From positions 1 to 42,588 of the forward strand of contig DDRH01000052.1 of the NCBI GenBank assembly GCA_002343075.1: DNA of 42,588 bases, written 5' to 3'. The notes under the pieces were generated by a model, which searched no databases, was not told where the DNA came from, and was given only the letters and a program-made list of their open reading frames with translations. The stretch comes from Phycisphaerales bacterium UBA2421 (GTDB lineage: Bacteria; Planctomycetota; Phycisphaerae; Tepidisphaerales; Tepidisphaeraceae). Numbering within the stretch: position 1 is the first letter of the stretch; the number at the start of each line of letters is the position of its first letter. Below, piece by piece: positions 33,571-40,693 of this stretch. Position numbers and translations under genes: made by a program.

Positions 33571-35502
33571 TTAAAATTCCCCTTGCCAAAACCACCGTCC
33601 ACTTTCATTCACACGGAAGATCCACCATCGACGGGTGTTGGGAAGTTCGATGTCGAAGTAGTCGCGTGATTTGTTATGGCCGTTCCACCATTCCCCGCAG
33701 ATGCGCTCGGGGCCAACGGCGTATACCACACGATGTACCGCGCCGTCCGGGTCGGTCACGCTCACGGGCCGGCCGTCGCGGTCGTGCGATGGGCTGACGA
33801 TGACGCGGAGTTCGGTGGGATGACGAAGCCACAGCGGGCGTGTAGGCAGGCACGAAGGAGAAGAGAGCGAAGTAGTGCCTGCTTTCACTTCGTGCCTGCG
33901 TGCCTTCGTGCCTCCGTGCCTATCTTCACTTCCTTCATCCCTTGCGCAGTATTCAACTCCCTTCTCCGGCAAATGCGACTCCACCGGCGTGACTTGTATG
34001 ACCGCCGATTGATCCATGCGCACGCGCAACCGTTCAATCAGATCATCAAGTTCCCTGCGGGCTTCGATGGTGTCGCTCTGGCCGAGTTCAATCTGCTCGG
34101 TCACCATCCGCTGGGAGTGCCCGATGTTAAAATCGATCGAGATGAAGCCGTTGTAATCGAATGCCGAAAGGTCGGAAGGGACGGATGGGAAGGTACGAAG
34201 GCACGCAGGCACGGAGGCACGGAGGGAAGATTTCGAAGCCGATCCGCCGGTCGTCTCAGCCAGCAAAATACATGAACCTGCTTGCCTTCGTGCCTCCGTG
34301 CCTCCGTGCCTCCGTGCCTCCACATTTCCAAGCGATTGCTGTAGCAACTCAAAAATTCGTTTCGGATCGCGTGTCGGCCGAGAAAAACGGATGGTTCGCC
34401 GGATCGGCTCTCCCAGTGCCAGGCGCAGCGTCGCTTCCATTTCCCGCGCGCCGTGTCCTCGGCGGAGCAGTTTTGTTGCCAGATCATCAATCAATTCCCT
34501 TGTGATCGGCCAAATCAAATCCAGGTTTTCCACCGGCTCTTCCCAGCGGCGGCGGGCTGTGATTGGGAAGGTGGGTTCGAGAGGCATCAGCGGTTCTTCA
34601 ATCAGGCCGTCAAACTGATTCAACCTCATCAGCAGCATCGATCCAAACCGTGCCGATAACTGGTTCCGCGGCAGCTTGCGAAGCTGGCTGATGGTGTGAA
34701 TTCCCACATGGTGCAATGCCGCAACAGTGTCGGCGGGCAGGCGGAGGGAATGAATGGGAAGGGTAGGAAGGCAGGGAGGCAGGGAGGCACGGAGGCACGA
34801 AGTGAAAGCAGACACTTTTTCGCTCCCGGCATCCCCTACTTCCCCTGCGTGCCTGCGTGCCTTTGCGCCTCCGTGCCTGTCTTTAGCTTGATAAAACGTC
34901 ATCGCCCAGGCCGCGCCGGGAGTGGGGGCTATGGCCAGCCTTGCGGTTACGCTCCATCGTCGAAGAGAGGCTTCAATGGTTTGGTGGATTCGTTCCGCCG
35001 GGCCGAAGAGCCTTTCGGTGCCGGTCAGGTCGAGCCAGATTCCTTCAGGTTGCGCCTGTTCCTGTTGGATGAGGGAAACACAGGGCGAAAACCGCATCAT
35101 CCATCGAGCCAGTGCTTCCAGAGCCATCGAGTCACGGTGCGGTTCGTGCTCGACATGTTTAACCTGCGCGTGGAGCGCGCGGGCCTGCGCGAGTGTCATG
35201 CCCGGCTTAATCCCCCGTTGCGCCGCCGCCACCGAGACGGCGAGAACTATCTGCCGGTTGGCGATGGTTCGGATGATGACAACGGAAAGGAGACGCGAAT
35301 TGGGGGGGAGGCACAAAGGCACGGAGGCACGGAGGCACGAAGTGAAAGTTGATGTGCTTTCGCTTGCTTCATCAGATTCTTCCCCTTCGTGCCCGCGTTC
35401 CTTTGTGCCTGCGTGCCTGTCCTTAAGCAGTTTCCCATCGAGCCGCCGCAAAACTCGGTCCACGGGCCAATTGAGCAGTCGCACGCACAAGATTGTTTTC
35501 AC
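33571..35502 (-). CDS. imuB: ImuB, inactive Y-family polymerase-like mutasome protein, with four in-frame palindromic inserts
   Basis: This is a 643-residue Y-family-like protein. The start is a GTG behind GGAGAGG. The N-terminus (KTILCVRLLNWPVDRVLRR) aligns with the palm strand of DinB/UmuC but lacks the catalytic Asp, as in ImuB generally. IKPGMTLAQARAL and WLDLTGTERLFG are typical, followed by the helix-hairpin-helix (TVAALHHVGIHTISQLRKLP) and little-finger regions. ImuB links ImuA, DnaE2 and the sliding clamp. Four inserts from palindromic elements (33843-33921, 34186-34321, 34755-34883, 35302-35425) add peptides of 30-45 residues beginning DRHGGTKARRH-like and ending CLRASVPPCLP-like. 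The first 80 bases overlap imuA. Confidence 0.9.
   Translation of the reverse strand: MKTILCVRLLNWPVDRVLRRLDGKLLKDRHAGTKERGHEGEESDEASESTSTFTSCLRASVPLCLPPNSRLLSVVIIRTIANRQIVLAVSVAAAQRGIKPGMTLAQARALHAQVKHVEHEPHRDSMALEALARWMMRFSPCVSLIQQEQAQPEGIWLDLTGTERLFGPAERIHQTIEASLRRWSVTARLAIAPTPGAAWAMTFYQAKDRHGGAKARRHAGEVGDAGSEKVSAFTSCLRASLPPCLPTLPIHSLRLPADTVAALHHVGIHTISQLRKLPRNQLSARFGSMLLMRLNQFDGLIEEPLMPLEPTFPITARRRWEEPVENLDLIWPITRELIDDLATKLLRRGHGAREMEATLRLALGEPIRRTIRFSRPTRDPKRIFELLQQSLGNVEARRHGGTEARRQAGSCILLAETTGGSASKSSLRASVPACLRTFPSVPSDLSAFDYNGFISIDFNIGHSQRMVTEQIELGQSDTIEARRELDDLIERLRVRMDQSAVIQVTPVESHLPEKGVEYCARDEGSEDRHGGTKARRHEVKAGTTSLSSPSCLPTRPLWLRHPTELRVIVSPSHDRDGRPVSVTDPDGAVHRVVYAVGPERICGEWWNGHNKSRDYFDIELPNTRRWWIFRVNESGRWFWQGEF
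33843..33921. repeat. Palindromic GGCACGGA-type element in imuB (copy a)
   Basis: A short arm (33843-33858) faces a long arm (33888-33921) of GTGCCTGC, GTGCCTTC and GTGCCTCC units. It encodes DRHGGTKARRHEVKAG and SPSCLPTRP in ImuB. Its core GCACGAAGTGAAAGCAG is on the minus strand, opposite to copies c and d. Confidence 0.82.
34186..34321. repeat. Palindromic GGCACGGA-type element in imuB (copy b)
   Basis: The arm at 34186-34226 (GGTACGAA, GGCACGCA, GGCACGGA, GGCACGGA) faces the arm at 34281-34321 (TGCCTTCG and three GTGCCTCC units). In ImuB it encodes EARRHGGTEARRQAG and then SSLRASVPACLRTFP. Confidence 0.85.
34755..34883. repeat. Palindromic GGCACGGA-type element in imuB (copy c)
   Basis: The arm at 34755-34806 (GGCAGGGA twice, GGCACGGA, GGCACGAA) faces the arm at 34840-34883. 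The core GGCACGAAGTGAAAGCAG is shared with copies a and d. In ImuB it encodes DRHGGAKARRHAG and ends SCLRASLPPCLP. Confidence 0.85.
35302..35425. repeat. Palindromic GGCACGGA-type element in imuB (copy d), touching the imuA stop
   Basis: The arm at 35302-35348 (GGCACAAA, GGCACGGA twice, GGCACGAAGTGAAAG) faces the arm at 35380-35425. In ImuB it encodes DRHAGTKERGHEG and ends SCLRASVPLCLPP. Its outer edge (CCTGTCCTTAAGC, compare CCTGTCTTTAGC in copy c) includes the TAA that ends imuA. Confidence 0.85.
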
Positions 35503-36223
35503 GGCACCTCTCCAAAAAAATGGATTCTCCGACTTGCCCTCCGTGGCCATGAAGTAATGTGAGTTTCCAGCGGTGAATGGTTCTTTCGCCGCGTGCAGGT
35601 TCAACAAGCCAACGTGTGGCGGCGGCGTAGATTTCACTTCCTCGTGTCATCGGACGCATAATGATTCCCATCCCTCCGCCGCGTTCGGCAGCCAACTGCA
35701 GCCGACGGACGTCGTTGCGATGAAGCCGCGCCGGCAACTGAGTCACCGTCACGCCCACCCCTTTACATCGCAAACACTCGGCGGCGGCCCACAACGCTTC
35801 CTGTTCCGTGCGAGGATGCAGAATCCACAGGTCATGCGGGTTGATACCCGCAGCGAATAGAGCAGGGGGGTAGAGGGTGTGGGTGGCGTCGGACCAGATG
35901 ATGGTGGGAGAAGTGCAAAGACTGAGAGGCCGAGAGACGGAGAGAGAAAGTGAGTGTGCGCAAGCCTGGTCTTCCACTTCGTCTCTTTTTCTCTTCGTCT
36001 CTTTCTCTCTGAGTTGAAGAAATATCGCTGCCACTGCATATGGCCGCGGATGCTCGTGCTTAAACAGCAATTCATGCACCGCTCCTTGCGTCAGCCCGCC
36101 GGCGGGGAGCAGGGCGTCGAGCAAGGGTAAGCCCGTTTGTTGCCCCCGCGGGCGCGCGGCATCCGTCCAAGCCGACTCCGCGGTCTCGATTAATTGGCCG
36201 TTATGGGCGGTGATGAGTTTCAT
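35423..36223 (-). CDS. imuA: ImuA, RecA-like mutasome protein, with one in-frame palindromic insert
   Basis: This encodes 266 residues with the ImuA/SulA-like RecA fold: an N-terminal TGLPLLDALLPAGGLTQGAVHELL, where a degenerate Walker A loop sits, then IIWSDATHTLYPPALFAAGINPHDLWILHP, then EALWAAAECLRC and a basic C-terminal part. ImuA works with ImuB and DnaE2 in SOS-type mutagenesis. About 30 residues (REKETKRKRDEVED... SLSLSVSRPLSL) come from a palindromic element at 35917-36013, between conserved strands. It is the first gene of imuA-imuB-dnaE2 and overlaps imuB by 80 bases. Confidence 0.85.
   Translation of the reverse strand: MKLITAHNGQLIETAESAWTDAARPRGQQTGLPLLDALLPAGGLTQGAVHELLFKHEHPRPYAVAAIFLQLREKETKRKRDEVEDQACAHSLSLSVSRPLSLCTSPTIIWSDATHTLYPPALFAAGINPHDLWILHPRTEQEALWAAAECLRCKGVGVTVTQLPARLHRNDVRRLQLAAERGGGMGIIMRPMTRGSEIYAAATRWLVEPARGERTIHRWKLTLLHGHGGQVGESIFLERCRENNLVRATAQLARGPSFAAARWETA
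35917..36013. repeat. Palindromic GAGACGGA-type element inside imuA
   Basis: The arm at 35917-35952 (GACTGAGA, GGCCGAGA, GACGGAGA) is followed by AAAGTGAGTG and GCGCAAGCC, and then by the inverted arm at 35976-36013 (CTTCGTCTC repeated). It is read in frame by imuA. It is nearly the same sequence as the copy at 36232-36330. Confidence 0.85.
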
Positions 36224-36231
36224 TGTTTAAG

Positions 36232-36330
36232 AAGAGACTGAGAGACTGAGAGACGGAGAGAGGAAGTGAGTGGCGCAAGCCGTCTTCCGCTTCGTCTCTT
36301 TTTCTCTTCGTCTCTCAGTCTCTCTCCCTT
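36232..36330. repeat. Palindromic GAGACGGA-type element just upstream of imuA
   Basis: The arm at 36232-36267 (GAGACTGA twice, GAGACGGA, GAGAGGAA) is followed by GTGAGTGGCGCAAGCC and then the inverted arm at 36281-36330. It lies nine bases from the imuA ATG and would form a strong hairpin in the 5-prime leader of the operon. Confidence 0.85.
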
Positions 36331-36347
36331 CCTGTTCGCATAAAGTT

Positions 36348-36377
36348 AGGTTATTCTTTCAATCCTCCCGTCGTCAA
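36348..36377 (-). promoter_or_regulatory. Candidate promoter of the imuA-imuB-dnaE2 operon
   Basis: On the minus strand TTGACG (36372-36377) and TAACCT (36348-36353) are separated by 18 bases. This would start a transcript just before the leader hairpin at 36232-36330. The -10 match is weak. Confidence 0.3.
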
Positions 36378-36403
36378 TAATTTTCGGATTTGATTTGTTT
36401 TGC

Positions 36404-36418
36404 TGTGAAAATCTCACA
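36404..36418. promoter_or_regulatory. Perfect inverted repeat TGTGA-N5-TCACA upstream of the imu operon
   Basis: This short dyad lies about 30 bases upstream of the candidate -35 box of imuA. It could be an operator. It does not match the E. coli LexA box. The regulator is unknown. Confidence 0.35.
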
Positions 36419-36624
36419 ACAGTTTGAGACTTGTAAATTAGTTCACCACGCATGCTTGACGCATCGGGTTCGGCGGCTAACCTACATCTCGTTGGGCGAT
36501 TTGAGCGCAGATTGCGGCCCGTGATGCTCCCAAGCTTCACAAATTGCTAAAGAGCGGCAGAAAGACTGCCACGGCTACGCCGACCCTTCGGCGTGACCGA
36601 TTCCCTTTCGTTTAGCACTCCCGC

Positions 36625-36654
36625 TTGCGCGTTCATCTCGTCTTGTGCTATCTT
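36625..36654 (+). promoter_or_regulatory. Candidate promoter of the MoeB-rhodanese gene
   Basis: TTGCGC (36625-36630) and TATCTT (36649-36654) are separated by 18 bases, about 60 bases before the ATG at 36712. The rest of the imuA-moeB interval (36419-36624) holds a small GC-rich dyad near 36570 and no gene that I can support. Confidence 0.35.
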
Positions 36655-36711
36655 CAACTGTTACCGTGAAAGTCCCGAGCAGATTCGGGCGCTAAACATA
36701 GCGAGGATTCG

Positions 36712-38022
36712 ATGAGTGTGCCTGCCGTAACCCCTGCGCCGCATCCGGTTGTTTCCGAGCTAAACGCTGAACAGATAACAAGATATCGCCGTCACCTGAT
36801 CTTGCCGGAGATGGGTGTCGAAGGGCAGAAAAAACTCCTGAATGCCAGCGTATTATGCATTGGTGCAGGAGGTCTAGGTTGCCCGATTTCACTCTATCTG
36901 GCGGCGGCGGGGGTGGGGACGATTGGGTTGGCGGACGTCGATGTCGTCTCCCCGTCAAACCTCCAGCGGCAGGTGCTGTTTGGCATGTCGACCATCGGCG
37001 AAGACAAAGTTGCCGCCGCGGCGCGAAAACTCAAAGACTTAAATCCGGATGTGCGTGTCGTCCAACACAAAACCGTCGTCAACGCTGCAAATGTGCTCGA
37101 CCTGGTGGCGCGGTACGACATCATCATCGACGGCACCGACAATTTTCCCACCCGATACTGCGTGAATGACGCCTGCGCAATGCTGAAAAAGCCCAATGTT
37201 TACGGCAGCATCTTTCGATTTGAAGGGATGGTCACGGTTTTCGCGCCGCACCTGGCCAATCCCGATACAAAAGAGCTTGGTCCATGCTATCGCTGCCTCT
37301 ACCCCGAACCGCCGGAACCGGGAAGTGTGCCGAGTTGTGCTGAGGGGGGCGTGGTTGGCGTGCTTCCGGGTATCATTGGCACATTGCAAGCCAATGAGGT
37401 GATCAAGCTGATCCTGGGCATCGGCCGGCCAGCGATCGGGCGGCTTCTGACATTTAGCGCGCTGGACATCGAGTTTCGAACGTTCAAAATCCGCCGCGAC
37501 AAGGCGTGTCCGGTGTGCGGTGACGATCCTACAATCACCGAGCCTGTGGATTACGAACAATTCTGCGGTGTGCCAATTCTCGACCCCAACTCGGTCGCAG
37601 AGACGGCAGCGGAAGTGAAGAAGCACAAAGGGGATGTGAATGGAGAAGACGCGATGCTCACCGAACAAGGCCTACCCCTAGATTACAACTTTATGCCCGA
37701 CTGGGAAGTGACCCCGCGCGAGGTTAAGCAAAAACTCGACCGCGGCGAGAAGTTTGTATTTATCGATTGTCGGCTGCCGCACGAGGAAGCGATTACCAAA
37801 ATCGACGGTGCCACTCTCATCCCACTGCAACAACTTGGTCAGCGCGTGGGAGAACTCGCTGGAAGCGAGAGCAAGGAAGTAATCGTGTACTGCCGTAGCG
37901 GCGGGCGGTCACTGCAGTTCGCGCAGATACTGCGCCAAAACGGCTTTGAAAATGCAAAAAGTATGGCCGGCGGGGTGCTGCTGTGGAACAAGGATATCAA
38001 TCCGGGCGGGCCGCAGTATTGA
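36712..38022 (+). CDS. moeZ: MoeB/ThiF-type adenylyltransferase with C-terminal rhodanese domain
   Basis: This encodes 436 residues. The first 270 form an E1-like adenylyltransferase: the nucleotide loop VLCIGAGGLGCPISLYL, NLQRQVLFG, DGTDNFPTRYCVND, and paired zinc Cys in CYRC and CPVC. A linker of about 60 residues leads to a rhodanese domain ending with the active-site loop VYCRSGGRSLQFA, whose Cys carries the persulfide. Such MoeZ/MoeBR proteins activate and thiocarboxylate small ubiquitin-like carrier proteins (MoaD, ThiS or CysO) for molybdopterin, thiamine or cysteine synthesis. No carrier protein is nearby, so the pathway stays open. GCGAGG precedes the ATG. Confidence 0.92.
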   Translation: MSVPAVTPAPHPVVSELNAEQITRYRRHLILPEMGVEGQKKLLNASVLCIGAGGLGCPISLYLAAAGVGTIGLADVDVVSPSNLQRQVLFGMSTIGEDKVAAAARKLKDLNPDVRVVQHKTVVNAANVLDLVARYDIIIDGTDNFPTRYCVNDACAMLKKPNVYGSIFRFEGMVTVFAPHLANPDTKELGPCYRCLYPEPPEPGSVPSCAEGGVVGVLPGIIGTLQANEVIKLILGIGRPAIGRLLTFSALDIEFRTFKIRRDKACPVCGDDPTITEPVDYEQFCGVPILDPNSVAETAAEVKKHKGDVNGEDAMLTEQGLPLDYNFMPDWEVTPREVKQKLDRGEKFVFIDCRLPHEEAITKIDGATLIPLQQLGQRVGELAGSESKEVIVYCRSGGRSLQFAQILRQNGFENAKSMAGGVLLWNKDINPGGPQY

Positions 38023-38500
38023 ATTGGCGCGAAGCCTTTCTTAAACATTCATACTGCACTTGCCATACACAGGAGTCGCGTGAAAGACCAGCCGATTTGG
38101 CTTCGGAGCTTGCACGACAATCCGAAACATGACTCCGGCGCAAATGTCCACGCGGGCTGTGGGAATCGCGTTTGTGCAAAGTAGCGGGCATTGAGGACCC
38201 CGCGGCACTTTTCGTGATTGCGGGTGCTTGGGTCAGCTGCAGACCACTGATCAATAGGGTCTTCCACGAGCATCAGGAAGCGAGATGGGGTGGTGAACGA
38301 TCCGCTCACGGTTTTTCGAGACCCTTTTTCCCGACAAGAATCCGGATGTAACAAAGCATCACAGATCTGACAGGGCGACCGGGATGATCAAGGTCGAGTT
38401 TTGCATTGGCAATCTGACTCTCCGGTCGCAACTCAACCCACAGCGCTTCCCGTTGCCGTTGGGCATGTTACCATGACGGCATAAGGAACATCATAGAATC
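38023..38500. other. Intergenic region without a recognised gene
   Basis: About 480 bases separate the MoeB-rhodanese and debranching-enzyme genes. A 101-codon frame on the minus strand (38049-38354) has no family resemblance and no ribosome binding site. An AAGGA lies about 13 bases before the next ATG. I see no RNA gene, terminator or repeat. Confidence 0.4.
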
Positions 38501-40573
38501 ATGCCCGGCATTGATGTGACAGCACTTTCATTTGACGAACTCATCGCCCGCGAATGGCTGATCACCAACGGTGCCGGGGGATATGCTTCTTCGACCGTTC
38601 TTGGTCTGAACACTCGGAAATATCACGGCTTGCTCGTGGCGGCGATGGCGGCACCGGTGCGGCGGATGGTCATCCTCTCTCGTGTTGAAGAAACCGTAAC
38701 CGTCAATGGACGCAGTTCGGCGCTGGCGACAGTGGAATATCCCGGCGTGGTTCACCCCGCGGGGCATCCGCTCATCAGGGCGTTTACCGCAACGCCCTAT
38801 CCCCGCTGGGCGATTCAGGGTGAAGGCTGGACGATCGAAAAGAGCGTGCGATTCTCACCATCCGGCGAGAATGATCTGCTTATCACCTATACCGTCCTCG
38901 CCAGCGACGCCCCCGTTCATTTGCGCGTGAGGCCGCTGTTTGCGCTGCGGGGCATCCACGACCTGATGTATCAATGGTCGGGCCGCCTCGAAGCAGAGGT
39001 TTCGACCGAGATGCCCGGCAGGGTGCGCATCGCCGCCACCGCGCGCACGCCCGAGGTACACATGGCGCACGATGGCATTTTCGATGCCAAGCCACTCTGG
39101 TATCTCTCCACCCTTTACCGGCGCGAGCGAGAGCGTGGCTATGCGGCACTGGAAGACCTCTGGACGCCCGGCGAGGTCGCATTCACGCTGCAACTCGGCC
39201 AGACGGCAAACTTCGCAGCGGCCGTGCAGCCGGTGGGTCTGGAGAACGTGCTTTCGGCCTGCTCTCAAGCGGATATTCAGGAAGAACACCGCCCGCCATG
39301 CCGGGTCTCTGCCCTGAGTGACCAAGCGATTGGGCAAAAGCTATCGCACATGGTCGATCAGTTCGTCTCCGCAGCCCCGCCGGTGGTTGGGGGTCGTTGT
39401 TGGTCATGCATTGTGCCTCAATATCCGTGGACCGCATGGGCTGTGCGCGACACGCTCATCGCATTCCCCGGTGCGCTGCTCGTTACGGGCAAGTTTGCAC
39501 TTGCCAGGGCGCTGCTCGCCACGCTCGCAGGGCTGGTGCGCGATGGGATTACTCCCTCGGAGATCGACGAAGCCGGTGGCGAGCCGGCGTACAATGCCTG
39601 CGACACATCACTTTGGCTCATTAATGCCATCTGGCTCTACCTGATTCACTCTGGCGACGAGGCAGCTGTCCGACAACTGTTTCCCACGGTTCGCCAGATC
39701 ATTGAGCGATATCAAGCCGGCACCGCCTTGGGCATCGCAGTCAACGGTGATGGCCTGCTCCGCGTGCGAGCGGCTGGCGTTGGAAGTACCTGGATGAACT
39801 CAAAGCTGAACGACTGGGTCATCACCCCGCGCAATGGTCGTCCGGTGGAGCTGAACGCGCTCTGGTACAACGCACTCTGCATCGCGCGAGAGTTGGCGTT
39901 TCGCTTTGATGATGCACCCCTCGCCCGGCAATACGCCGCAACCGCCGAGCAGCATCGTGCTGACTTCAATCAGCGCTTTTGGAACCCGCTCGCCAACTGC
40001 TGTTATGACGTTGTGAATGATGCCGGGGAAGACGCCTCAATTCGGCCCAACCAACTCCTCGCCGCTTCGCTGCCGTTTGCCGTGCTCGCCGAAGTCCGGG
40101 TGCCGGAGATGCTCGATACGGTTCGCTTTAAGTTGCTTACCCCGCTCGGCTTGCGCACGCTCGACGCCGGCGACCCCAATTACCAGTGCCGATACGCCGG
40201 CGACGTGGCGGCGCGCGACCGCGCCTACCACCAGGGGTGTATTTTCCCCTGGCTTCTCGGCCCCTATTGTGCCGCGATGGCCAAAACGCAAGGCCCGTGG
40301 CCCGCAGCGGCCGAGGCGATTCGCCGGATCGTCACGGGGCTGGTCGAATATGTGCTCGGCAACGGGCTTAACGTCGTCCCCGAACTGTTCGATGGCGATG
40401 CCCCGCACAAACCCGGCGGCGCCGTCTCCGATGCCCGCGCCGCGGCGGAGCTTAACCGGGTCTGGCACGAACATATTCTCGGTCGGCATATTCTCGGCCG
40501 GCCCGATGCGCACGCCCCGACCGGGCAACACACTGCCCCCGCCGGGCAGGCTCGCTCCCGTGGCAGGGCCTGA
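38501..40573 (+). CDS. Glycogen debranching enzyme (amylo-alpha-1,6-glucosidase family)
   Basis: This encodes 690 residues. The N-terminal domain begins REWLITNGAGGYASSTVLGLNTRKYHGLLVA, the hallmark of bacterial/archaeal GDE-type proteins, and is beta-rich. The C-terminal (alpha/alpha)6 glucosidase domain has YPWTAWAVRDTLIAFPGALL, PSEIDEAGGEPAYNACDTSLWLINAIW, and ELNALWYNAL. It should hydrolyse alpha-1,6 branch stubs in glycogen or related glucans. The last 30 residues (ILGRPDAHAPTGQHTAPAGQARSRGRA) are Pro/Ala/Gly-rich and look like an extra tail. It lies 120 bases before gnd on the same strand. Together they suggest storage-glucan use feeding the pentose phosphate pathway. Confidence 0.9.
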   Translation: MPGIDVTALSFDELIAREWLITNGAGGYASSTVLGLNTRKYHGLLVAAMAAPVRRMVILSRVEETVTVNGRSSALATVEYPGVVHPAGHPLIRAFTATPYPRWAIQGEGWTIEKSVRFSPSGENDLLITYTVLASDAPVHLRVRPLFALRGIHDLMYQWSGRLEAEVSTEMPGRVRIAATARTPEVHMAHDGIFDAKPLWYLSTLYRRERERGYAALEDLWTPGEVAFTLQLGQTANFAAAVQPVGLENVLSACSQADIQEEHRPPCRVSALSDQAIGQKLSHMVDQFVSAAPPVVGGRCWSCIVPQYPWTAWAVRDTLIAFPGALLVTGKFALARALLATLAGLVRDGITPSEIDEAGGEPAYNACDTSLWLINAIWLYLIHSGDEAAVRQLFPTVRQIIERYQAGTALGIAVNGDGLLRVRAAGVGSTWMNSKLNDWVITPRNGRPVELNALWYNALCIARELAFRFDDAPLARQYAATAEQHRADFNQRFWNPLANCCYDVVNDAGEDASIRPNQLLAASLPFAVLAEVRVPEMLDTVRFKLLTPLGLRTLDAGDPNYQCRYAGDVAARDRAYHQGCIFPWLLGPYCAAMAKTQGPWPAAAEAIRRIVTGLVEYVLGNGLNVVPELFDGDAPHKPGGAVSDARAAAELNRVWHEHILGRHILGRPDAHAPTGQHTAPAGQARSRGRA

Positions 40574-40693
40574 TCTAGCGCCGGAATCTGAAAAAACGGC
40601 CCGACTCGGGAGATTGCTTTCGCGCGTCAGAAAGCCGAACATATGTTCTCGGGATTTGGGCATAACATCTAAGCATTCGAGGAAGGCTTTCTC

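Noticed and set aside
34161..35557. Plus-strand open frames of 100-220 codons opposite imuB
   Set aside because: They are open because the 8-mer arrays lack stops in all six frames. Between the arrays they resemble no protein, while the minus strand encodes clear ImuB.
29905..36330. CRISPR array
   Set aside because: The repeats are 7-8 bases, directly tandem and arranged as inverted pairs. There are no 20-40-base spacers and no cas genes.
36331..36711. LexA box controlling the imu operon
   Set aside because: I found no CTGT-N8-ACAG or GAAC-N4-GTTC type site. The only clear dyad, TGTGA-N5-TCACA, does not match a LexA pattern known to me.
38049..38354. 101-codon minus-strand frame between the MoeB-rhodanese and debranching genes
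   Set aside because: It has no recognisable domain, no ribosome binding site, and no coding-like third-position pattern that I could see. It could be a remnant, but I cannot support it.
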